A stretch of 64,000 bases of DNA from Listeria floridensis FSL S10-1187 (GTDB lineage Bacteria; Bacillota; Bacilli; Lactobacillales; Listeriaceae): contig NZ_AODF01000019.1 of assembly GCF_000525875.1 (NCBI RefSeq), forward strand, positions 1 through 64,000, written 5' to 3'. Positions 8,624 through 15,811 of this stretch are shown piece by piece. The stretch's first letter is position 1. Each line of letters starts with the position of its first letter. A model generated the notes under the pieces. It was not told the DNA's origin. It ran no database searches and saw nothing but the letters and a program-made list of their open reading frames with translations. The translations under genes and the position numbers were made by a program.

Positions 8624-9535
8624 TTACAGAAGTCCGATTACGTGCCCAACAACACCCACTACAAACAGACCAAGGATGATAATGATTGGGCTGATTTTCT
8701 TTTTAAGAAGCCACATACATAAGAATGTAAGTAGTAATGCAGCAAGCCCTGGAATCAAGTTATCCAAGTTGTTTTGCAACGTAGTCACTTTGGTTTGTGA
8801 AAGTGCTAATCCAGCTTGTTGTTGTTCAAGTGCCGTTTTAATGCCGTCAGCGCCGCTTGGAAGCTTATTCCAGTCGATGAAAGCACCGTCATCTAGTTTA
8901 ACTTTAGAAACAACCGGCATGAACTTGATTGATACCCACCTTTGCACCAGGGCGGCGAGTACGAACATCCCGAGTATGGAAGCACCTTTCGTAATGTCAC
9001 GAAGCAAACCGCCTGAAAGGTCATCAGTAATTTTAGAACCTGCTTTATAAGCAAATTCTTGTGTATACCACATGAATCCCCAACGGATTAAGTTCCATGC
9101 AACGAAGAAAATGATTGGGCCAAGAATACTTCCGCCCATTGCAAGCGAAGCACCTAAAGCTCCTAACATCGGACGAACTGTGAACCAGAATACTGGGTCA
9201 CCAACACCGGCAAGCGGTCCCATCATACCGACTTTAACCCCTTGAATTGCAACATCATCAACTGGCGCACCGTTTGCACGCTCTTCTTCTAGTGCAAGTG
9301 TTACCCCAAGAATTGGTGAAGCAATGTATGGGTGAGTATTAAAGAATTCCAAGTGACGTTTTAAAGCATCGGAACGCTCTTCTTTTGATTTATATAATTT
9401 TTTGATTGCTGGGATCATCGAGAAAGCCCAGCCGCCATTTTGCATACGTTCATAGTTCCAAGAACCTTGAATGAAGGTCGAGCGCCATGCAACGCTTAGG
9501 CGATCTTTTTTCGTTAATTCGACTTTATCTGCCAT
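8624..9535 (-). CDS. mptD: Mannose-family PTS, membrane component IID
   Basis: 303 residues. The N-terminus LSVAWRSTFIQGSWNYERMQNGGW and the motif GPLAGVGDPVFWFTVRP are hallmarks of EIID. Several hydrophobic segments lie at 115-160, 185-200 and 265-300. EIID and EIIC form the transport channel for mannose/glucose in the membrane. In L. monocytogenes the orthologous MptD together with MptC is the receptor for class IIa bacteriocins. Last gene of a three-gene unit, 24 bases after mptC. ATG 9535 follows GGAGGAG. Confidence 0.94.
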   Translation of the reverse strand: MADKVELTKKDRLSVAWRSTFIQGSWNYERMQNGGWAFSMIPAIKKLYKSKEERSDALKRHLEFFNTHPYIASPILGVTLALEEERANGAPVDDVAIQGVKVGMMGPLAGVGDPVFWFTVRPMLGALGASLAMGGSILGPIIFFVAWNLIRWGFMWYTQEFAYKAGSKITDDLSGGLLRDITKGASILGMFVLAALVQRWVSIKFMPVVSKVKLDDGAFIDWNKLPSGADGIKTALEQQQAGLALSQTKVTTLQNNLDNLIPGLAALLLTFLCMWLLKKKISPIIIILGLFVVGVVGHVIGLL

Positions 9536-9558
9536 TTCTCTTCTCCTCCTTTTTTACT

Positions 9559-10365
9559 TTAATAGTCATTCAGTATGTCGCCGAGCGGGTCTTTTGAACC
9601 GCCTCCGCCGCCATTACCTGAGTTTCCGCCGCCCATTTTAGAAAGTTGCAAGTAAATAAGAGCAAGCGCGATACCTAATGCACCAATTGCGATTAGAGTT
9701 AATTGAGAAATTGCAGCTACAACAAAACCGATGATGAAAAACGGCCATACTTCTTTTGTCGCCATCATGTTAATAACGAGTGCATAACCAACGGCAACAA
9801 CCATTCCTCCGCCGATTGCCATACCGTCTGTTAACCATGCAGGCATTGACTCAAGGAAGCCTTGAACGGTTTCTGCAGGAATGAAAAGAAGAGCTGCTGC
9901 AGGAATCGCGATACGAAGACCTTGCATACATACAGCACCGATGTGGAGCCATTCTACTTTTCTGATATCACCATGTTCTGCTGCTCTATCCATCAAATGA
10001 ACAATTGGAACAGCCAATGTACGAACGATCATTGTTAAGAAAAGACCAGCTACTGCAAGTGGAATTGCGATTGCAATTGCTGACGGGATACCTTGGACAC
10101 CTTGTCCACCTAAAACTAAAATAATTGCTGATGCTACAGAAGCAAGCGCCGCATCCGGTGCTACTGCTGCTCCGATATTTGCCCATCCAAGTGCGATCAT
10201 TTGAAGCGTACCGCCAAGGATAATGCCTGCTGTTAAGTTACCTGTTACTAAACCAATCAATGTACATGCCACTAGCGGTTGGTGGAATTGGAACTCATCC
10301 AAAATCCCTTCAATACCTGCTAGAAAGGCAACGATCACTACTAAAATCATCGCTATAATTGACAT
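9559..10365 (-). CDS. mptC: Mannose-family PTS, membrane component IIC
   Basis: 268 residues of EIIC (ManY type), with multiple transmembrane segments starting at residue 2 (MSIIAMILVVIVAFLAGIEG). QFHQPLVACTLIGLVTGN and GGTLQMIALGWANIGAAV are the conserved pore segments. The C-terminus is unusual: a glycine-rich linker (GGGNSGNGGGGG) precedes SKDPLGDILNDY, as in other Listeria MptC proteins. ATG 10365 follows AGGAGG. It is the second gene of the operon, 27 bases after the IIAB gene. Confidence 0.94.
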   Translation of the reverse strand: MSIIAMILVVIVAFLAGIEGILDEFQFHQPLVACTLIGLVTGNLTAGIILGGTLQMIALGWANIGAAVAPDAALASVASAIILVLGGQGVQGIPSAIAIAIPLAVAGLFLTMIVRTLAVPIVHLMDRAAEHGDIRKVEWLHIGAVCMQGLRIAIPAAALLFIPAETVQGFLESMPAWLTDGMAIGGGMVVAVGYALVINMMATKEVWPFFIIGFVVAAISQLTLIAIGALGIALALIYLQLSKMGGGNSGNGGGGGSKDPLGDILNDY

Positions 10366-10391
10366 AATAGGCCTCCTACCTTTGATTTATT

Positions 10392-11381
10392 TTATTGAGC
10401 TTTCAGTTCTGCTTTTGCTTTTTTAAGAATTTCATCCATGCTTGCGCGTGAATCATTAGGAACTTTACGAACATCAAATTTAATGCCTTTCGCCTCTAAT
10501 TTTTCAAACGCTTCAACATCTTCTTTACCCATAGAAAGTACTTTACTTACTACAACTTTTCCGACAGAGTGAGCCATTGAACCGACGTTAACTTCTTGAA
10601 TATCTACGCCGCCTTCAACAACACGAAGAACATCTTCTGGATTTTCAAATAATAAGAGTGCTTTTGTATTTCCAAAGCGCGGATCTTTTGAAACTTCGAT
10701 CATTTTCTCTACAGGAATAACGTTCGCATTCACACCAGGAGGTGCAGCTTCCTGAATTAAATTTTTACGAAGAGTATCTTTTGAAACCGCATCAGAAACT
10801 ACGATAATCCGGTTAGGTTGCGTCGATTTTGTCCACGCAGTTGCTACTTGACCGTGCAAGAGACGTGAATCAACACGAGCTAAGACAAATTTAATTTTGC
10901 CGTCACCCACCACAGTTCCCGGAGGAATAGCTCCTTGTACTTCTGTTCCTTCTGCAGCCCCTGCCGCTTCCGTTTTCGATTCTAATTCTTCCGGTTTAAC
11001 ACGGATACCTTCTTTACCAGTACCGATGATATGCGCTGCGATTTCTTGAGCAGATTCCATCGTAAAGCGCGATGCATATGCTTCAATCAGCATTGGCAAG
11101 TTAAGTCCAGCCACGATTGCCCATTTGTCTTTATGTTCTTCATATAAATTGTTTGCTTGGTTAAACGGGGTACCTCCCCAAAGATCGACTAAGAACAATA
11201 CTTCGTCTTGGCTGTCAAAAGATGCAATTGCAGCTTCCATCTTTGCTCTGACATCATCAGGACCTTCGCTCGGCATAAGCGTAATTGCTTTTACGTTTTC
11301 TTGCTCACCGAAGATCATTGATCCGGATTGCAAAATGCCGGCAGCAAATTCCCCGTGAGTTGCAAGGATAATTCCTACCAT
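10392..11381 (-). CDS. mptA: Mannose-family PTS, fused IIAB component
   Basis: 329 residues. The IIA domain (1-130) carries the phosphorylated histidine in LATHGEFAAG. A linker rich in E, A and T (about 135-160) leads to the IIB domain (165-329), where VDSRLLHGQVATAW holds the second phospho-histidine. It passes phosphate from HPr to the incoming sugar. The fused IIAB form matches the L. monocytogenes mpt operon (lmo0096) rather than the mpo operon, where IIA and IIB are separate. ATG 11381 follows AGGAGG. First gene of mptA-mptC-mptD, downstream of a sigma-54 promoter. Confidence 0.95.
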   Translation of the reverse strand: MVGIILATHGEFAAGILQSGSMIFGEQENVKAITLMPSEGPDDVRAKMEAAIASFDSQDEVLFLVDLWGGTPFNQANNLYEEHKDKWAIVAGLNLPMLIEAYASRFTMESAQEIAAHIIGTGKEGIRVKPEELESKTEAAGAAEGTEVQGAIPPGTVVGDGKIKFVLARVDSRLLHGQVATAWTKSTQPNRIIVVSDAVSKDTLRKNLIQEAAPPGVNANVIPVEKMIEVSKDPRFGNTKALLLFENPEDVLRVVEGGVDIQEVNVGSMAHSVGKVVVSKVLSMGKEDVEAFEKLEAKGIKFDVRKVPNDSRASMDEILKKAKAELKAQ

Positions 11382-11622
11382 CTCTTTACCTCCTAATAAT
11401 TAATCGTTATTTTCTAAACAGACATCACTCACACAAGTCCTATCTATTTATTTCGATCGTTTTTGCCCATTCAGAAACCCAAAATAGTCCCTTTTTCCAC
11501 CGCCTCCCTTCAAGGCAATACTACTTCCCTCAAAGCTTTTCGGCCTTTCCAAAAGAAAATGTATGCGGATACTTTTCACAAAAGAATCTGCCTTATACCT
11601 CTTCTTGCGGATTAAGCCCACT
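11382..11622 (-). other. Long untranslated leader of the mpt operon
   Basis: About 240 bases lie between the expected sigma-54 transcription start (near 11622) and mptA. A 65-codon frame (11448-11645) crosses it, but its ATG overlaps the promoter, so it would not be on the transcript. No riboswitch or strong hairpin was recognised. Confidence 0.5.
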
Positions 11623-11633
11623 AATAAATACAT

Positions 11634-11649
11634 TGCAATTTTCATGCCA
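11634..11649 (-). promoter_or_regulatory. Sigma-54 (-24/-12) promoter of the mpt operon
   Basis: The minus strand reads TGGCATGAAAATTGCA. It has TGGCA and TTGCA with the exact spacing of the RpoN consensus (TGGCAC-N5-TTGCA). L. monocytogenes mptACD is known to be RpoN- and ManR-dependent, so this fits the genes downstream. Confidence 0.9.
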
Positions 11650-11710
11650 ACTTTAGTGTATTAATTTACAAATCCCAATATAACACTTGCTCCGCCACAC
11701 AAAAAAAAAC

Positions 11711-11770
11711 AATACACTTTTTTAGTGTATTGTTTTCCGATACACTAACTACATTCCTCAGTTAGTGTAT
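11711..11770. promoter_or_regulatory. Two palindromic upstream activator sites (AGTGTAT type)
   Basis: AATACACT-N5-AGTGTATT (11711-11731) and ATACACTAACT-N9-AGTTAGTGTAT (11740-11770) are perfect palindromes sharing the core AGTGTAT. Further half-sites lie at 11653-11661 and about 11866-11873. They lie 60-140 bases upstream of the sigma-54 promoter, where a ManR/LevR-type activator should bind. The first palindrome could instead act as an A/T-rich terminator on the minus strand. Confidence 0.7.
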
Positions 11771-12077
11771 GCATCAAGTATAGTTCCCGGGATTTTGTCT
11801 ATTTGCTGCCTTCCCACGATGATTGTCTCTTCATTATTTGTATCAAGCTGATCTGACTTTCTGCCAGTGTATTAGTATTAACCAATAACCAGTTGTCATG
11901 TCATCTACTATTTCGAGTATTTGCAATTTAAGATTAATATACTTTAGCCAAAAACACAAGAAAATTGATAAAAATAATTCACATTACCTCTCCATTTGTT
12001 GTTTTCTTATCCAAGAAATGGCTTGATAAAGCGAATTAGATTGTCTTAATTTTTTGATACGCTAATCCCTATTATCC
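11771..12077. other. Intergenic stretch with no gene seen
   Basis: A/T-rich spacer between the activator sites and the uvrX stop. Apart from one AGTGTATT half-site near 11866, no gene, RNA or clear terminator was found. Confidence 0.5.
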
Positions 12078-13355
12078 CTAACCTTGATGGCCTCCTACAT
12101 ATGTGCTGCGCTTTATCCCTGTTGCCCCGTTCATCAAGCTACTCGCATGCATCAATGCCTTAAAACCATAGCGTGTCCGAATTCGATCAATTGTTGTATC
12201 AAGTTGCTGTTCTTGCAAAGTTCGTTCCGCATTTTCAAATAGATTTAACTGAAGTCCTGCTTTCGGCGTGATTCGTCCAAAAGAAATCATGATTGTCCGA
12301 ACAGGCTCCCCTTCATAGTATTTCCAAAAAAGTTGGATTAAAAACTCCTTAATAATTTTGCTAGAACTAGTTGGCTGAATGCGTATTTGGTGCCGAAAAC
12401 CATGCAGTTTGCTGTAACGGCTATAGCCGACATGAAGCGCAATTGCAGCCGTATCTACACCGCTCGTCCGAAGTCGCATCGCAATCTCCTCCGCCATTTC
12501 CTGAATGACAATCACAACCTCAGCCGGGTCCTGATAATCGCGCTCCAAAATTTGGCTTTTCCCGTAGCTTTTTTCAGCAGGAACATGCTTTTCATTGATT
12601 CTGCTATAGTCAATACCATGCGCATGATAGTGTAGTTGAGAACCGATTACACCTAAATGATGCTTCAACAGCGCTTCCTCAGCTTGACTTAAATCAAATA
12701 CACTATAGATACCAACTTGTTCGAGCCGCTTTGCCATTCGCCTCCCAATTCCCCAAAAATCAGTTAGCTTTCGCATTTTCCATAGTTTATCAGGCACATC
12801 TTGATAGCGCCATTCCGCTCGCCACCCCTCACAATCTTTCGCTTCATTATCCAGTGCAAGCTTGGCAAGTAGCGGGTTGTCTCCAATGCCAACGGAAACA
12901 TAGAGACCGAGTTCTGCGAGAATCTCGTATTGAATTCGTTTTGCAATCGTATTCGTGGAGCCAAACAATGCATGTGAACCCGTAATGTCTAAAAAAGCCT
13001 CATCAATCGAATAAGGCAGTAAAAATTCATCCGGCACATAGCGCAAGAAAATCGCTTGAATCTTAGCGTGCATCTTCAAGTAATAGTTCATTCGCGGTGG
13101 CACAATCTGAATTCGCGCATCATTCGGCAATTCAAAACGCCGCGACCCTGTTTTAATCCCAAATTCGTGTTTCATTTTCGGAGTAGCTGCAAGCACAAGT
13201 CCGCCTGGCCGGTCAGCATGACTCATCACAACGAGATATTCTTCAAGCGGATTTTTCCCTCGGGATGCGCATTCTGCTGAAGCAAAGAAGCTTTTGACAT
13301 CAATACACAAAATGTCGCGGCGCGGTGCATGACTGTAATCCATCATTCGTACCAT
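12078..13355 (-). CDS. Y-family DNA polymerase, UvrX/YqjW type
   Basis: 425 residues. The palm carries the metal-binding DVKSFFASAECA near the N-terminus and YSIDEAFLDIT. A helix-hairpin-helix segment (FWGIGRRMAKRLEQVGI) follows, then the little-finger domain. QLNLF near residue 375 is an exact beta-clamp-binding motif. This is the UvrX/UmuC-like branch found paired with YolD in Bacillus and Listeria, a translesion polymerase. It overlaps the yolD gene by 13 bases, and a LexA box upstream of that gene argues for SOS control. ATG at 13355 or 13346 (MMDYSHAPR) are both possible starts. Confidence 0.92.
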   Translation of the reverse strand: MVRMMDYSHAPRRDILCIDVKSFFASAECASRGKNPLEEYLVVMSHADRPGGLVLAATPKMKHEFGIKTGSRRFELPNDARIQIVPPRMNYYLKMHAKIQAIFLRYVPDEFLLPYSIDEAFLDITGSHALFGSTNTIAKRIQYEILAELGLYVSVGIGDNPLLAKLALDNEAKDCEGWRAEWRYQDVPDKLWKMRKLTDFWGIGRRMAKRLEQVGIYSVFDLSQAEEALLKHHLGVIGSQLHYHAHGIDYSRINEKHVPAEKSYGKSQILERDYQDPAEVVIVIQEMAEEIAMRLRTSGVDTAAIALHVGYSRYSKLHGFRHQIRIQPTSSSKIIKEFLIQLFWKYYEGEPVRTIMISFGRITPKAGLQLNLFENAERTLQEQQLDTTIDRIRTRYGFKALMHASSLMNGATGIKRSTYVGGHQG

Positions 13356-13699
13356 TTCTTAGCACCCCGCTTGCTTCTTACATGTTGAATCCGGTCAAGT
13401 GCAACTTGAATAAGGCCATTTTCCGTCCGTAAAATAACATATCCGTCCTCAAATCCGGCAATCCGTCCGACTACATCTGCATCTGGTTCTCTATCAGGAT
13501 CATAGGCAGCTAACTTGCACTGAATTTCAACTTGCGCTTGATGCAGCATCGCTTCTCTCAAAACTACTTGAATATCTGTTTCTGTCATTTCTGATTTCCA
13601 CGGGCGCTGTTCCTTCAAACGCTCCATCTGTTCTGAATGCTCTGATAGGAAAAAACCGCCCCACTTCATGATTCCGCGATCTTGATATGCCATCCTCAT
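13343..13699 (-). CDS. YolD-like protein
   Basis: 118 residues. YQDRGIMKWGGFFLSEHSEQM, KSEMTETDIQVVLREA and the C-terminal VALDRIQHVR are characteristic of the YolD family. These small proteins are encoded immediately upstream of UvrX-type Y-family polymerases and are thought to act with them; the mechanism is not known. Start at 13699 follows GAGTG, 33 bases inside the LexA site. Co-transcribed with the polymerase (13-base overlap). Confidence 0.87.
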   Translation of the reverse strand: MRMAYQDRGIMKWGGFFLSEHSEQMERLKEQRPWKSEMTETDIQVVLREAMLHQAQVEIQCKLAAYDPDREPDADVVGRIAGFEDGYVILRTENGLIQVALDRIQHVRSKRGAKKWYE

Positions 13700-13721
13700 T
13701 CACACTCTTTTCTTATAAAAT

Positions 13722-13735
13722 AGAACATTTGTTCG
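13722..13735. promoter_or_regulatory. LexA (SOS) box upstream of yolD-uvrX
   Basis: The minus strand reads CGAACAAATGTTCT, one or two changes from the Gram-positive consensus CGAACATATGTTCG. It is 23 bases before the yolD start. Confidence 0.85.
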
Positions 13736-13805
13736 TAAATTATTGTATTAAATTTCCAGAGGTTTGTCTAGAGGTAAAAAGGCACACTCACAAACAGCGG
13801 ACGCG

Positions 13806-13850
13806 AAAAAGGCGGCTTAGTTCTAAGGAAAAACTTAGAAATAAGCCGCC
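13806..13850 (-). terminator. Terminator after the alcohol dehydrogenase gene
   Basis: GGCGGCTTA (13811-13819) and TAAGCCGCC (13842-13850) enclose TTCTAAG / CTTAGAA. Together they form a 16-17-base-pair stem, followed on the minus strand by five T (13810-13806). Confidence 0.9.
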
Positions 13851-13873
13851 AAATTATTTTTTGACTTTTTTTT

Positions 13874-15055
13874 CTATAATGCTTTGCGATAAATTTCACG
13901 GCTAACTTCAAGCGTTTGATCACCGCGTTCCGAAATCGCTGTAAGTTTATGGTCAGAGAGCTGGCTCACGAGCGCCTCTACAACTTCTTCACCGAGATTA
14001 TAATCGCTGAAATGCGTGCCCGCGCCAAGCACTTCAAAGAATTGACCGGTTTTTACAATCGCTGCATCAATCCGTTCTTCCGCATCCCCTTCTGTAATCT
14101 GCCAAACTCGTTCCGCATATTGCAGTAATTTTTCACGTTTCTCTTGTTTACGAACACTAAGCAAGGCAGGAAGGACAATGGCCAAAGTTCGCGCATGATC
14201 GATCCCGTACAGCGCTGTAATTTCGTGTCCCAAACTATGACTCGCCCAGTCTTGAGGCACCCCTTTATTCAGTGTTCCATTAAGCGCATTTGTCGCGGTC
14301 CACATGAAGTTTGCCCGTAAATTGTAATCATGCAAGTCTTCTTTAATCACATCCGGTCCAATTTCAATCAAGGTTTGAAGCAAACCTTCTGCATAGCGAT
14401 CCTGAACCATCGCGCCAACCGGATAGGTCATATACTGTTCCATAATATGAACAAACGCATCAATCACACCATTTGCCAGTTGACGCGCCGGAAGAGTATA
14501 GGTTAATTCCGGATCAAGAATCGAGAACACTGGGAAAGTAACAGCACTACCGAAGCTCACTTTTGCTTTTTTCGCTTTAATTGTGATCACTGCACCGCTG
14601 TTCATTTCCGAACCTGTTGCTGGAAGTGTCAATACGGTTCCAAATGGAAGCGCGCTCGTGACCGGTCTTCCCGCACCAACACCATTTCCGAAAATATCAA
14701 GCGGATCACCATCAAACTTAGCTGCCGAAGCCACAAACTTAGTTCCATCAATTACAGAACCTCCGCCAACTGCAAGCAAAAAATCATAACCTTCCGCTTT
14801 CACCAGTTCAATCGCTTTCGACAATGTTTCAAAGGTTGGATTCGCTTCGATGCCGCCAAATTCGCCAAGCTCGAATCCCGATAATGCTTGTTTGACCTTA
14901 TCAAGCGTTCCAAAGCGGACTACACTACCCCCGCCGTAAAGCAAAAGTACTTTTTTCCCTTGTGGAATAAGTGTTGCAAGCTCTTTTAAGCGATCTTTCC
15001 CGAACACAATGTGCGTCGGATTATAATAATCAAAATTGGCTATTTCCTGATTCAT
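13874..15055 (-). CDS. Iron-containing alcohol dehydrogenase (NADH-dependent butanol dehydrogenase type)
   Basis: 393 residues, the usual length for the BdhA/YugJ group. The nucleotide-binding motif GGGSVIDGTKFVA, LPATGSEMNSGAVI and the metal ligands (DAFVHIMEQY, HSLGHEITALYGIDHARTL) are present. Family members reduce aldehydes such as butyraldehyde with NAD(P)H in the cytoplasm, with iron or a similar metal. It resembles lmo0554, which neighbours cbpA in L. monocytogenes. ATG 15055 follows GGGGGA. Single gene with its own terminator. Confidence 0.93.
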   Translation of the reverse strand: MNQEIANFDYYNPTHIVFGKDRLKELATLIPQGKKVLLLYGGGSVVRFGTLDKVKQALSGFELGEFGGIEANPTFETLSKAIELVKAEGYDFLLAVGGGSVIDGTKFVASAAKFDGDPLDIFGNGVGAGRPVTSALPFGTVLTLPATGSEMNSGAVITIKAKKAKVSFGSAVTFPVFSILDPELTYTLPARQLANGVIDAFVHIMEQYMTYPVGAMVQDRYAEGLLQTLIEIGPDVIKEDLHDYNLRANFMWTATNALNGTLNKGVPQDWASHSLGHEITALYGIDHARTLAIVLPALLSVRKQEKREKLLQYAERVWQITEGDAEERIDAAIVKTGQFFEVLGAGTHFSDYNLGEEVVEALVSQLSDHKLTAISERGDQTLEVSREIYRKAL

Positions 15056-15132
15056 TTTCGTTCCCCCGATTCTATAAGATTTAATCTCTGTTTCGTAAAA
15101 TATTATACGCTAAAACGGCGCAAATCCAAAAG

Positions 15133-15166
15133 AAAAATGACCCAGCCAATCGACTGAGTCATTTTT
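15133..15166. terminator. Terminator after the DUF2187 gene
   Basis: AAAAATGACCCAG (15133-15145) pairs with CTGAGTCATTTTT (15154-15166) with one wobble and an 8-base loop. It could act on both strands. Confidence 0.85.
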
Positions 15167-15221
15167 CTGTGTGAGGGATAACAATATTTTAGAAAAGCAT
15201 TTTATATGGATGCTTTTTGAG

Positions 15222-15461
15222 TTAGGCAGTTTGAGTTTGTGCTTTTTTAAACAGTGTAAAGCGGGCAAAATTAACCACTGTCCGGCAAGTTGTACCAAAT
15301 TTATCTGGTTCGTTTTCCACTTCGACTAAGACAGAGTTTGTATAGAAACCTAATACTTTACCAATGTACTGAACTTCATCGCGTTCAAACAAGATATAAT
15401 CACCCATCTTCACTTCTGTCTCCCGCAAAGGCTTGGTTTGCATTAAACTATTTTCTCTCAT
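15222..15461 (-). CDS. DUF2187 (KOW-like) small protein
   Basis: 79 residues. VKMGDYILFERDEVQYIGKV, NSVLVEVE and CRTVVNFARF are the signature segments of the DUF2187 family of small, probably beta-barrel, proteins in Bacillales. Function unknown. ATG 15461 has AGG 9 bases upstream. The internal ATG before QTKPLRE (15443) is possible but less well placed. Stand-alone gene between the dehydrogenase and helD. Confidence 0.75.
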   Translation of the reverse strand: MRENSLMQTKPLRETEVKMGDYILFERDEVQYIGKVLGFYTNSVLVEVENEPDKFGTTCRTVVNFARFTLFKKAQTQTA

Positions 15462-15653
15462 TTCGTCGACCTCGCTTTCATATTCTCTACACTCTTATCA
15501 TAACCGAAAAAGAAAGCGAAAATTATTACAGGTTATAAATTCGGGCGTTTCGTAAAATAAAATGTGACATTTTATACAAATACAGTTTTAAAAACTATCC
15601 CATTGTATAAATCTAGCTAAAAATAATCGTTTAAGCCGAGCCATCAAAAATAT

Positions 15654-15695
15654 AAAAAAAATCAGTTGACCGCAGAGCGATCAACTGATTTTTTT
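15654..15695. terminator. Terminator after helD
   Basis: AAATCAGTTGACCGC (15659-15673) pairs with GCGATCAACTGATTT (15677-15691) with one mismatch. A and T runs flank both sides. It lies 120 bases past the helD stop on the minus strand. Confidence 0.85.
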
Positions 15696-15811
15696 ATTTT
15701 AACCTATCAATGATCTGCTCAGGCTTCTTTCAAAAAAAGCTAAGTTCGTATCGTAGCAAGATTTTTGCTCCAAACTACGCCTGTCAAATCAGTAAAATTC
15801 GGTTCTCGACC

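Noticed and set aside
11448-11645. 65-codon minus-strand frame upstream of mptA
   Set aside because: Its start overlaps the sigma-54 promoter, it has no ribosome site and its composition (R/K/S/G-rich) is not protein-like.
15110-15298. 62-codon minus-strand frame overlapping the DUF2187 gene
   Set aside because: It runs in another frame through the DUF2187 gene end and its terminator.
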